NCBI GenBank assembly: GCA_027605045.1
Contig: JAQFWX010000121.1
Location: 1 to 64,000, forward strand
Length of the DNA stretch: 64,000 bases
Reading direction: 5' to 3'
Origin: Phallus indusiatus
Taxonomy: Eukaryota; Basidiomycota; Agaricomycetes; Phallales; Phallaceae
Below are positions 33,859-45,150 of this stretch, in pieces. Numbering within the stretch: the stretch's first letter is position 1; each line of letters begins with the position of its first letter. Both the position numbers and the translations under genes were made by a program. The notes under the pieces are model-generated. The model saw only the letters and a program-made list of their open reading frames with translations, had not been told where the DNA came from and searched no databases.

Positions 33859-35918
33859 TTAGGACGTCACTGAAAGAGTGCCATTTAGCGCCTGAATTGA
33901 AAAATGATAAAAAAAATCTCACTGTAGGTTGTTGGATCGATGTGATCAGGAAGATTTAAAACGGCGACCTCGAACCGCGATTGAATATCGCTCATGACAG
34001 TTTGATCGGCATCAGTGGATAAGAATGTTATAGCTAGACCTTTGGTACCGAAACGGCCAGCACGTCTGGTTTACAGTCACATTATTTCAGCTCCGGAATC
34101 AATAAACTCCGCTGTCACTTACCCTACACGATGCAAGTAACTATCCGCATCACTTGGCGCATCGTAATTGATGACAATATTCACACGTTCAACATCAATA
34201 CCACGACCAAATATATCAGTGGCGACGAGAATACGCTTTTCGAAGTTTTTGAATTGTTTGTACCGCGAGATTCTAACAATGCTAACGGTTAGGAAGGAAC
34301 ACGAATATAGATGTTCTTTTTACATACCGCTCTTCTTGTGGCAAACCAGAATGAACACTGATGCTTGGGAAGTTGCATTCCTTCAGTAGTTTATCTAATT
34401 CTACAGCTCGAGCGACAGATTTTACGAAAATGACAACCTGTAAATAAGCAATTAGACCCTTCAGTTGAGATAGAAAAGTTCTATTCTTACTTGGTTGAAT
34501 TCCAGCGTGTCTAGTAAGTCGTTCAATTTCCTATTTTTGGCGACTTCGTCCAGCTTGACGTAGTGTTGTTGCAGACCGTGCAAGGTGAGTTTTGTTTCGT
34601 CGTCGACGAAAATTTCGAGCGGCTGAGTAGCCAATAAGCCAATAATGTTAACCGCAATCAGAGAAAACACGTACGTTGGCCATGAATTTCTTGCAAGTAA
34701 CCCGAATATCTTTTGAGAGTGTGGCGCTGAACATCATGACTTGCTTGTGGTGTGGCGTGCATCGGAAAATCTCTTGAACGTCTCGGCGCATGTCTGGTAA
34801 TACGAAAAAAGACCGACAAAGAAAATATGTAAGAAACCAAGTTGAGACGACGGCGAAGAAGAGAAAAGGAGGTGCCAATAAAAATCTTTTTTCTAATCCT
34901 AGGCAAGTTTTTCCTCCCCCACTGTTTCAAATTTGAAGCACATTCGTCTTCACATCTTGCACGAGCACAAATGAAACTCTTTTGGGATAGTAAAGGAACT
35001 CCAGCCAGCTACAGCTATGCATGCTCAGCGCGATTGCATAGGGAACGTGCCGAAAAGTAAAAAGCGCGCGAAGCCATAGACAAGGTGGCGACAGTAGCAG
35101 GCATTTGAAGAAAAAGAAAACGGATGCAATGGAGGTGCCGATTTGACTAACCAAGCTGTTCTAGCATTTTATCGCATTCGTCCAAAACAAAGTGCTTCAC
35201 GTGCTTCGCGTTGAGGTACTTGTCGCGTGCAAGGGCATTGAGTCGACCCGGAGTGGCAACAATAATGTGGGGACAGGTGTTGGGGTCTTTTAGCAAGTCT
35301 GCGTCTTTTTGCACGGGTGTTCCACCGTAGAACACGCTGGTTCGGATTTCGGGCATGTACTTCGCAAAACGCGTATATTCGTTCCGGATTTGAAACGCAA
35401 GTTCACGCGTGTGGCACATGACAAGCACCGAAACTTCACCGTTCTGGGGCTCAAGTTGCTGCAAAGTCGCGAGAACGAATACAGCAGTCTTCCCGTGTCC
35501 CGACTTTGCCTGACATAGAATATCCATACCCAGTACCGCCTGTGGAATACACTCTTGTTGCACTATTACGCAGAGATAAGACATTTACTAGACAGAACAT
35601 AGTTTGAGAGAAAGAGAACTAACCTTCGGACGGATGCTCAAATCCTAAGTCACTAATCGCCCGGAGAAGCTCTGGTTTCAGGAGGAAGTCTCTGTAAAAC
35701 ACGACTCAGTCAATATATATCCCAGCAAAACATGATAAACGCCGAACAAACCTGAAACCCGTTGAATGAATACCAGTATAATTCTTCTTATCTTTGTCGC
35801 CATCCAAACCAGCAGGGGCTGCCACAGCGGCTGCCTCGTTTTGAGTCGTTGTGATAGGAACGGTGGCGATGTCATTTCCATCTTCGTAATCAATAAGTTC
35901 TTCGTCTCGGGAGCTCAT
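33859..35918 (-). CDS. SUB2: DECD-box ATP-dependent RNA helicase SUB2 (UAP56)
   Basis: Nine exons (complement of 35752-35918, 35624-35691, 35152-35562, 34675-34793, 34491-34622, 34328-34437, 34123-34272, 33923-34065, 33859-33869) give 436 residues. In order: acidic N-terminus [15 protein letters not shown]-motif region [20 protein letters not shown], Walker [17 protein letters not shown] equivalent [15 protein letters not shown], the family-defining DECD in [12 protein letters not shown] in [10 protein letters not shown], then [15 protein letters not shown] and [18 protein letters not shown]2 unwinds or remodels RNP in spliceosome assembly and, within TREX, in nuclear mRNA export. The last exon is 11 nt (ending MTS). 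One intron, between DECD and the SAT-bearing exon, is 358 nt, several times longer than the others. The P-loop has His where relatives usually have Met or Leu. Confidence 0.96.
34794..35151 (-). other. Unusually long SUB2 intron
   Basis: This 358-nt GT-AG intron (donor gttagt, acceptor ttaccag) contrasts with 50-80 nt for the other SUB2 introns. It contains no open exon fitting the protein. A regulated or poison-exon role is possible but not shown. Confidence 0.8.
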
Positions 35919-36327
35919 TTTTGTAGAGAAAAAGACGTTAAAGATACTAAGAAAAAGGTTTTTTGGGATACAGGGGGGAGATGGAAGAAAAAGAAGAAAT
36001 CAAGAGGTTAAGTTTAAGCTCAGCTCGAACCTTTGGGCGCTTACATCGAAAGTAAGACCAGGCGCAAACCAGGCGTTCCAATTCAATCCCGTGATATACA
36101 TACAATCTCAAACTACTGTTACATGAACCATAACCCGGAGAACCGCCAATGAGCAACAAGCAAGAAGAAGAAATAGACGGAGACGACAGACATTTCAGGC
36201 TATCAGGACAAAATACAGAGGGACCTAAGCGGCAAAGAAGAACACGACGGAGGAAAAGTCTCAAAACATAGGGCCGGCCCTTCGAGACTTATAGGACTAA
36301 CACACACACACACACTGTTACATGAAT
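35919..36327. other. Intergenic region with (CA)n
   Basis: About 400 bases holding the SUB2 promoter and the 3' flank of the first kinase gene. A short (CA)n run lies near 36300-36315. No gene recognised. Confidence 0.55.
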
Positions 36328-38617
36328 TTACAGATCAAATATCTCATCAAGATGGCATAAAATATTGTTCATGCTCGGTCGCATAGCCGGATCGATATTG
36401 GTGCATCGTTGACAGTACTCCCAGCTATTGTCATCTAGCCAATAGCTTGCAACCAGCCCAGTTGGCCGAGTTGGTCGTCTCCCATTTATCAGCTCGACTA
36501 TTACGCGCAAATCATCCCGGATGTTATAGAACGGTTTCTCGTTACTCAAAACCTATACAAAATTTACTTCGTCTTCGGTCGTGGACGAGGAGCGACTGAC
36601 CTCCAAAATAATATGTCCGTAACCATATACATCACTTTGAATAGTCCGCAAAGGCTCAACAACCGTATCGTCCACTCTCATAAGTTCCGGGGCCATCCAT
36701 CGTGGGGACCCAGCACCGTGCAGGATTGAATTCGTCATTTCGTGACTTATCCTTGATAAACCGAAATCGGCTAAAACGGCAGTCCCAGAATCCGATATAA
36801 GAATATTTGCTCTTGGAATATTTTTAATCAAGTTTTATCTTGCGATATAGTTTCATTACCCTTTAAGATCTCCGTGTATGATAGAAGGATCCCGGTTGTG
36901 CAGATAGGCAAGCCCTTCCGCCGTTTCTATGAGCTGCAAGCAAGGTGCATTATTTAGGGTATACGTAAGTCTTAATCCAAACCCACCAGTTTGTGTCGGT
37001 TAGCGTTAAGGTTGATCTTATTAAGATAGTGCATAATGTTTCCGTTTTGTTGAAAAGGTGAAACCTGTAATAATAAACTATTAAAGGCAGAACAATCAAA
37101 GAGACAGCTTGACTTACCATGTACAGAGACAGCGTTCCACGTTCAAGTTCGCATACGCCACAGAGTTCCAAAATCCTAGGATGGTGCAAATTCCCCCAAA
37201 TCTGTACCTCACTCAAAAAAAGCTAAATCTCGAATGAAACATAGATGCCAGTGAATTTGGACATGTCAGTTCTCACAAAAATAATTAGTCCTCACCCTTC
37301 TTGCAGCATTTCTGTTTGTCTCCGACTGACCAAACAGCCGTACCAATTTGAGGGCAACTTTTTGTCCTCCTATTCTTTCTCCGGAGTATAAATCACAATA
37401 GCCCCCTCCCGCCACGGGATATTTGCTGATTTTCTTTATCTCCGAAGTGATATCTTTTACGGGTTTTAATGCTGGGCGGGAAGCACTTGCGTTGGAAATT
37501 GACGACATCCAAACGTGAACCTGTTCCATACTAGGAACTTTGCCGTCAGGATCACCTTTACAACAGGCCTCAGCCACATCCCAAATCCCTTCCGGTACCT
37601 CAGAAGCCCCCAATGTTTCTTTGTAGTTTCCTTTAGTAAGAAGCCGCTTGACTAAAGAAACATGCTGCGATTTGGGCAATGGGCCTGTCTTTGACAAAAT
37701 CTGTAACGATGTGTAACTATCTGCGAACATAATTATATAATGAGGTATCTTCCGCACCAGTGCTATGAGCATGCCAAAAGCGAGCACATCGTGCTCCCAT
37801 GTGATCATTATAGTATTAGACTCGTCCTGAAATGGATAAACAGGGCATGGTTTATTTGGATAAAGCGTCGGATCAATTTTATGAAGGTCAGTCCAATCGG
37901 TCTGCGAAAAGAGGAAACTAGACAGATAGGCTTTCTTTGCCGGATCAAGAAGAATCGTAGACTGCGTAGGAGGGAGATTGTTGGAGCGTAGGTTTATTTA
38001 CAAAAGAGGAGAAACCCTCACCAGTCTAAGGTTCCCATAAAATATGTTGTTTTGATGTAAAAAAGCAAGAGCACTCGCTACTTCCGTCAGAATACGGAGT
38101 CTGTCCGGTATGGAACATGCCAGAAGTTGTTTGTCAAGGCTTCGACCTGGCATATACGGGGAGATAAAAGCTAAAGAACCATGCATGTCACGGGCAATAC
38201 CCAGCAGAGGGAGTACATGCCTATGGGACATCGCAAACAACCAGACAATCAATTCCCTAAAAAATATCTACAGAATCATCAGCTAATGACTAGATACCCA
38301 TGTTGCTATTTGCCCAATTATGACCTTATCCAATTCCGTAAATTCCATGCGCTTGACTGCGACCTGCCGGCCATTCGATAGTTTCCCCAGCCATATACGA
38401 GAAAGGGCACCATAAGCCGCCGGATTTATGTCCAGAATTTTGACTTCAGAAGATAGCTCAGGTAGATCACGAAGAACAGGCAACGCTTTGGATAAGTGTG
38501 GTGGTATGATTGGGGTTAAATTCGAAGAGGTATCTCTTGTTTCGCCTTTAATGTTATTTTCCAATATTCTGTTACTTTATTACGAACTCAGGACTTACCT
38601 AAAGAGCTCTCGGTCAT
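36328..38617 (-). CDS. Tandem pseudokinase-kinase protein A
   Basis: Ten exons (complement of 38599-38617, 38325-38545, 38022-38267, 37758-37961, 37296-37700, 37118-37222, 36987-37064, 36860-36933, 36601-36811, 36328-36552) sum to 1,788 nt and give 595 residues. The N-terminal kinase-like domain (about 40-270) keeps a beta-3 lysine (GRQVAVKRM) and an alpha-C-like FFRELIVWL. Its catalytic loop reads NNIFYGNLRL, with Asn in place of the catalytic Asp, and the DFG site reads LLDPAKK. It is therefore a predicted pseudokinase. The C-terminal domain (about 315-595) has a Gly-rich VAGGGYCDLYSG, VALKLVRL, HGDLKGAN, ADFGLSRI and RWMAPEL: all core catalytic motifs of a TKL kinase. No signal peptide or membrane segment, so cytosolic. 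Function unknown; signalling or self/non-self recognition are guesses by analogy. Confidence 0.87.
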
Positions 38618-39513
38618 AGTTGTTTGTGAGTTGCCTCGAATAGCGCCCGCCGCCGTCGTACTGTACTCAGAAATAGGCGTCGGCGCCCAAGAGGCTCGAC
38701 ATGCCTCCTTTCTCAGGCCTCAGGATTCGCAGCTGACTCGAACGTTTTTCCCATCTACGTGTGATTGCTTGTTATGCGAGATGACACAATGTCTCTTGAT
38801 AAGCTAACTGCCAGCCGAGTATCAAACCTTCAAGAAGAAGTTCAAGCGTATGTGCGGTGCCCTAGTTCTGCATTTCATATAATGCGGGGCGGCGGTCCCG
38901 GCAACTTGAAGTTGAACCGCATTATTTATGTCCAATCATCGGGGGAAGTGACTCACAAGCATTCTCTGCTCAAACCTCATTGGAGTGTAAGTCTTGCAAA
39001 CATGACGGGAAAATATCAAACGAGTCATAATCATGTCTGAGTCGTCTCATCAAGCATGCGGAGGTCCCAAGAGAAGCAAATGGATCTCGAAGCGTTGTAA
39101 TGATAATCGCTCACCTTGTCGAAAGTTGAAATTTGAAAGCTTACTTGGCAGCCGAGCTTGAAGCCATACGGTATACACAGCATTTCAGTTACGTTCCGGT
39201 CCCGTCAGTTCGACGTCGCCAGGGAGTTTACAGGAGGTTATTTTTGCAAAAAAAAAAAACTAACACGTACTATCGTGAACCTAAACTGGGTTTTAAAGGG
39301 TATATGGCTATATGCCAGCGATCAACGGTTAAGCAACCTTCAAGTTATGGATTATTATAGGAATTCCTTTGCTTCTAAACAAAGTAACGGAAGAGACTTG
39401 AAGACGATAATTGATTAATATGGGGAGTCAGACCCGGAAGTCCGAACAAAGTTTAAGCCACCAACCAAATCTCATTGGAGAGTCTAAACATTAGCCATAT
39501 ATACGTATATGGT
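38618..39513. other. Spacer between kinase genes A and B
   Basis: About 900 bases, including the promoter of A and the 3' flank of B. No coding exon resembling the array or any other family was found. Confidence 0.5.
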
Positions 39514-41822
39514 TCACAGTTTGTATATTCTTCGAAGATAGTCAAGAATATCATTCATCCTTGGTCGCATAGCCGGATCCGGATCGGTGCATCGTTGGCA
39601 ATAGGCCCAGCTAATATCATCAAGCCATTGGCGTGCAATTGAACCAGTAGGCCGGGCTGATCGTCTCCCATTTATAAGTTCAACAATCACCCGCAAATCG
39701 TCCCGGATATTATAAAATGGCTTTTCATTACTTAAAACCTAAAAAAAACCCGATAATTTCATTACAGGCTTCCTTCATGGACAAAGAGCGACTGACCTCC
39801 AAAATAATGTGGCCGTAGCCATAAACATCGCTTTGAATAGTCTTCAACGGTCCAACAATTGTGTCGTCCACTTGCATGAGTTCTGGAGCCATCCACCTTG
39901 GAGATCCAGCACCATGCAGAGTTGAAGATGTTATCTCGTGGCTTATCCTTGACAGACCAAAATCCGCTAATATAGCGGTTCCCGAATCCGATATCAAAAT
40001 ATTTGCTCTTGCATAATCGTCAAAAACCGAAGGGTTATACAATTCATGAAGATATTTCATTACCCTTTCATATCACCATGTATGATGGGAGGATTTCGGT
40101 TGTGCAGATATACAAGCCCTTCTGCAGTTTCAACGAGCTGGATAATCGATGTGAATGGTATATATTATATGTATATGAAAATCAAACTCACCAGTCGATG
40201 TCGATTGGCATTGGGATTGATCTTGCTAAGGTAGTTTATTATGTTTCCATTTTGTAAGAATGGTGAAACCTAAGCAATATTAAGGCAAGTAGAAGTAGAA
40301 CGGCGAGCCAACACACCATGTACATGGATAGCGTCCCATATTCGCAAATACCGTAAAATTCCAAAATTCTCGGATGATACAAATGTCCCCAGATCTGTGC
40401 TTCGCTCATGAAACGCTGCAATTGAACATGAGGGATTTTCCTTGGATGGTTCCATATTATCTTACCCTTCTTGCCGCCTGTTTGTCTTTCTCCGTCGGTC
40501 CAAGTAATCGGACCAATTTTAGAGCAACCTTCTCCTTGCCTAGTCGCTCGCCCAAGTACAGATCACAATACCCTCCTCCCGCAATCGGATATTCGCTTAA
40601 TTTCTTGATTTCTGGGCTGATATCTTTAACAGAAGTTGAGGACGGGTGGGGTTCAAACCCTATGTGCTTTGGTACCCGATGTTCCATAGATTGCAGGATC
40701 TTTAACATCTGGGCATGTACTTGTTCCATAGTGGGTATCTTTTCATAAATATCTTCACAACAAGCCCGTGCTAAATCCCAAATCTCTTCGGGTATCTCGG
40801 GCGATCCCAATGCCTCTTTATGTCTTCCTTGCGCAAGAAGCGGTCCAAGTACATGATTTTGTCGAAACCTCGACGATGGATTTTGCTCTGACAAGACCTG
40901 TAGTAACAATGCGTTCGGATCACTGAAGCCGCCACCGTAAGCTAATAAAACTTTGTTCCGTACCAATACTAGGAATGTACCAAAAGCGAGTACATCATCT
41001 TCCCATTTAATGGGGTCCGTGTCATCCGGATAGACCGGGCATGCTTGACTTGGGTAAAGCGTTGAATCGACTTTGAAGAACTCAGTCCAGTCTGTTTGAG
41101 AAAATAGAAAACTAGACAGATAAGCCTTCTTTTCTTGATCAAGAAGGATGGTAGACTTCATGGAATGAGAAAAATCATTTGGTTGGTTGATTTACATACA
41201 GAAAAAAGAAACCTCACCATGGAAAGATATCCGTAAAGTATATTATTTCGATGCAAAAAAGCAAGAGCGCCGGCTACTTCTGTCAGAATACGCACTCTTT
41301 CAGGTATGGAACACGTTGAAATTTGAAGGCCAAGGCTTCGACCTGGCATATACGGTGAGACAAAAGCTAAAGAGTCATCCACACGAGCAATTCCCAGCAA
41401 GGGAAGTACATGTTCATGAGAGATCGCGCGCAGCCAGACCACTAATTCTCTGAAAAAGATCTACAGATTCATTAGTTGACTTATTCATTGCGTTATTTTG
41501 TCAAATTGTAACCTTATTTGATTTCGTAGATATCATACGCTTGACCGCGACCTGTCGCCCATTCGATAATTCTCCCAGCCAGATATAGGAAAGGGTACCA
41601 TAAGCCGCGGGCACATCGCCCAGAATTCTAACTTCAGAAGATAGATCAGGTATATCACGAAAGATAGGCAACGCTCTGGAGAGGTGGAATGGGATAAGCG
41701 GAGGTAACTTTCTTAGGCCTGAAGACACGTTTCTTTTTCCGGATCCTTAGAAGCTGTTGAGTAATGATTTGAACAGTACTGGCCTAAATGTTACCTGAAA
41801 ACCCCGCGAAGTGTTCAGTCAT
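39514..41822 (-). CDS. Tandem pseudokinase-kinase protein B
   Basis: Same exon plan as A. It starts MTEHFAGFS (ATG at 41822), spliced to a Lys/Arg-rich stretch and LPPLIPFHLSRALPIFRDIP. The N-terminal domain has GRQVAVKRM but its catalytic loop reads NNILYGYLSM (Tyr for Asp) and the DFG site LLDQEKK, so it is a predicted pseudokinase. Then come the linker, VKDISPEIKKLSEYPIAGGG, VALKLVRL, RFMSEAQIWGHLYHPRILEF, HGDMKGAN, ADFGLSRI and RWMAPEL: a complete kinase core. It ends RRIYKL. The pseudo-domain has an intron with donor gtacgg (about 40975) and acceptor ctacag, at the same place as in A. Predicted cytosolic, probably active in the second domain only. Exact exon ends for B were not all summed. 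Confidence 0.85.
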
Positions 41823-42099
41823 AGTTGTGGATATGGGTAAACCAGTTTGGGCGCTGGCGCCTTACAAGCAAAAGCACAAGCTAATGCTAATACGTCCTCA
41901 TGGAGTTTCTGACCATGCGTCCAGATCCGGAAAAGTCGAGAGCTTAAAGCAAGAGAATCCATCATTCAAATCTCACGGTTTTTAGTCCAAATTCATACAT
42001 ACATTTTGCGAATAGTACTACATAGTCTGCAACCCGAAACGATAGAATAAGTAAAATCCCATAATACAATACTATCAGCCTACAAAAAATTGATACACC

Positions 42100-44405
42100 T
42101 CACAGATTGTACATTTCCCGGAGATGGCCTAAAATGTCATTCATACACGGTCGCATAGCTGGATCAATATCGGTGCATCGTTGACAGTATTCCCAGCTAT
42201 TGTCATCTAGCCAATAGCTTGCAATCGGCTCAGTTGGCCGAGTTGGTCGTCTCCTATTTACGAGTTCCACTATTACCCGTACATCATCTTGGATGTTATA
42301 GAACGGTTTCTCGTTACTCAAAACCTTAAACAAAAATTACTTCGTTTTCGGTCATGGACAAAGGAGCAGCTGACCTCCAAAATAATATGTCCGTAACCAT
42401 AAACATCACTTTGAATAGTCCGCGAAGGCCCAACAACTGTATCGTCCACTTTCATAAGCTCTGGGGCCATCCATCGTGGAGATCCAGCACCGTGCAGGAT
42501 TGAACTTGTTATTTCGTGACTTATCCTCGATAAACCGAAATCGGCTAAAACGGCAGTCCCAGAATCCGATATAAGAACATTTGCTCTTGGAGTATATTAG
42601 TCAAGTTTTATCTTGTGATATAATTTCATTACCCTTTGAGATCTCCGTGTATGATAGAAGGATCTCTGTTGTGCAGATAGGCAAGCCCTTCCGCCGTTTC
42701 TATGAGCTGCAAGCAAGGTGCATATTTAGGGGATATGTAAGCCTTAAACCAAACCCACCAATTTATGTCGGTTAGCACATTGAGGTTGATCTTGTTAAGA
42801 TAGTGCATAATGTTTCCATTTTGTTGAAAAGGTGAAACCTGTAATAATTGAATATTAAACTTGAAAGCAGACCACTCCAGTTGGAGAGACAGCTTGACCC
42901 ACCATGTACAGAGATAGCGTTCCAGGCTCATGTTCGCATACGCCATAGAACTCTAAAATCTTAGGATGATGTAAATTCCCCCAAATTTGCATTTCACTCA
43001 AAAAAAGCTAAATTTATCAAACGAAATCATAAGTGCCAGTGAATTCGGTAATGTCAGTTTTCACAAAGATACTTAATCCTCACCCTCTTTGCGGTATCTC
43101 TATCTTTCTCCACCTGACCAAACAATCGTACCAATTTGAGGGCAACTTTTTGTCCTCCTAATTTTTCTCCGGAGTATAAATCACAATAACCCCCTCCCGC
43201 GACGGGATATTTGCTTATGTTAGTTATTTCTGAAGTGATATTTTTTACGGGTATTATAGCTAAGGAGGAAGCACTTTCGGTGTTTGTCGAATCTTCGATT
43301 GCGTTGAGAGTTGTTGACATCTCATCAACCAGTTTCACACTAGACAGTTTTCCGTCAAGACCATCTTTACACCAAGCTTCGGCCACATCCAAAATCCCTT
43401 CGGGTACTTCGTGGGGGACCAATGTCTCTTTGTAATTTTTTTCAGCAAGAAGCCGTTTGACTAAGGAATCATACTGCGATTTTGGCAATGGACCTGTCTT
43501 TGCCAAAATTTGTAATGATATGTAATTATCTGCAAACACATATAATGAGGTATTTTCCGCACACACCAGTGCTATGAGCATACCAGAAGCGAGCACATCC
43601 TGTTCCTGAGTTGCTGCTGAAGACAATTGAAGATGTCCCGGGGACGGAGAACTGGCTGATAATGTCGTTCGATCGGGAGCTGAGGTCGAATTTGTAATAG
43701 GAACACTTGATGTGGAGAGGTCATATTCATAGTCTGACGCAACATACAAGGATGGTTCTGAACCATGCCCTTCTGATTCTTTCTCAGAATCTTTCTCGGT
43801 TCCAAAAGCCGTAGACACGGGAGGAGAGAAGGTTACAGGTGGTGCAGAAGTTGAAGCAAAGGAAGGCGAGAGCAAGCCCATCGACGTAATTGGTGCCGAT
43901 GTGGGCGCTGACGAACACGTTGGCTACGGTGAAAGGAGAGGTGAAGGCGACGGCGAAATTGGAACGGGGAGTGAAACAGTCCGAGAATCTTCAGAAACGT
44001 TTATCTCGGACACGTTAGCGGCAGATAACGTTGAATGATCAACCACCAGCTCAGTATCCTGCGTGATACGAGAACGAGTTTTTGGATGAGTTGTCGATGT
44101 CGATGCAACGGGTGCAGGAGTGAGTGTCAAAATTGGAAGTTTTCGACTTGAAACAGAAGTAACCGCGCTAGATTCGGCTTTGTCGCTCTCTTTATTGTTC
44201 ATCTCGCCATTTTGTTCTACTTCCTTCTCTTCCCCTTTCTCTTTGCCTTTGGGACTTTGAGCTGCATCTCTCTCAATAGCAACTTGAATACTAGCAGCCT
44301 TAACATCTGCCGGACTCATACCGGTCCCCGGGTGCGCCGATTTGAAGTGCCGCATCATATTGGACTGGGTGTGAAACGCTTTGGAGCAATTGGGACATGG
44401 GAACG
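42100..44405 (-). pseudogene. Kinase copy C: zinc-finger/kinase chimera with in-frame stop
   Basis: The 3' half is an array kinase: VKNITSEITNISKYPVAGGG, VALKLVRL, HGDLKG, ADFGLSRI, RWMAPEL, ending LREMYNL. It is most like A. The 5' half is not kinase. From an acceptor at 44405 it begins FPCPNCSKAFHTQSNMMRHF with the pattern C-x2-C-x12-H-x4-H, then a long Ser/Thr/Pro- and Glu-rich stretch in the same frame. That frame meets one TAG (43924-43926), continues open, and joins kinase sequence near 43.61 kb (QEQDVLASGMLIALV). The pseudokinase N-lobe is missing. The intron that A splices out at this point (acceptor ttacag) reads ttacaa here, so the acceptor is lost and the intron reads through in frame. 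Most likely a decaying chimera. Alternatively these are two genes, with a kinase gene starting at 43881. Confidence 0.75.
43924..44405 (-). CDS. C2H2 zinc-finger frame upstream of kinase C
   Basis: One clear C2H2 zinc finger (CPNCSKAFHTQSNMMRHFKS then AH) opens this frame. It is followed by a Lys/Glu-rich segment (KGKEKGEEKEVEQ), Ser/Thr/Pro-rich sequence and a TAG at 43924. C2H2 fingers bind DNA or RNA; one finger alone is usually insufficient. A preceding exon probably existed: an AG acceptor sits directly before the finger. The sequence upstream runs into the CpG-rich repeat at about 44.6-44.77 kb, and no in-phase start exon was identified. So the gene is 5'-incomplete or its start is displaced. 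It may be a separate truncated gene or the first half of the chimera described at 42100-44405. Confidence 0.55.
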
Positions 44406-44579
44406 CTAAAGCAACAAAAAAAAGGACGTAAACACTTATTATGAAAAACAACCAACTGGACCAAATACATACGTGGTATGCTGGCAGCTACAAAATAATT
44501 CGACAATATTTCCCTTACCGGAGGGAGACTCTTGTGCGACATGTTGAATTGCACTGGGATGCTACGGTCAAAAGACGTC

Positions 44580-44775
44580 TTTTTCCCAGCGTCCCAGGTT
44601 ACATGTTACGCTTTACGCGTGACGCGCTAATACAGTATCTGTATTGTACGGAATACGGCGGCCGTATATACGGTCTGTACACGTTCTGTAAGAGATCTCA
44701 ATACGGTCCGTTTATATCCGGGTCGTTACGCGTGACGCGTGACGGCCGTATTACGGATATGTACAGATTCATTTC
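44580..44775. repeat. CpG-rich repeat with TTACGCGTGACGCG motifs
   Basis: In AT-rich surroundings this block contains repeated ttacgcgtgacgcg (about 44619 and 44727), ccgtattacgg, aatacgg and ggccgtat motifs, several self-complementary, giving nested small palindromes. It lies exactly where the upstream exons of the zinc-finger frame should be. No transposase or clear terminal inverted repeats were identified, so a non-autonomous element is only a suggestion. Confidence 0.5.
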
Positions 44776-45150
44776 CTTCAGCAGCAATGCAGCAGGGGCT
44801 TACCGTCCCGTTTAATTTGCTTCCATCTGTATTTTGTTTGTGCGTATTTGTATGTGCTGGTGATCGTTATATGTAGTTGACCAGCTCGCTCTATTTTTAA
44901 GTACAGAGCCGCATGCAAGGGAATCTGCGACCCTCTAGTTATTAGGCAATTTTCGTTCAGTATGCATTTTCTTAGCTTTTCTTATTGGTTCTCTTTGCTC
45001 CTCCGGGTCTACGGAGGTCTGTTTTGTGGATGCCTGTAAAAGCGGAAGCCCGCTGTGCTCAGCTTGTGAGATGAATTTGGAAACTATCACACACAAATTT
45101 ATGTATATGTTTACGACACGCATTGCGTCAATTGAACACATTGATACACC

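Noticed and set aside
44441..44815. 124-codon plus-strand open frame
   Set aside because: Runs through the CpG-rich repeat and antisense to zinc-finger flanking DNA. Composition is that of the repeat, with no family resemblance.
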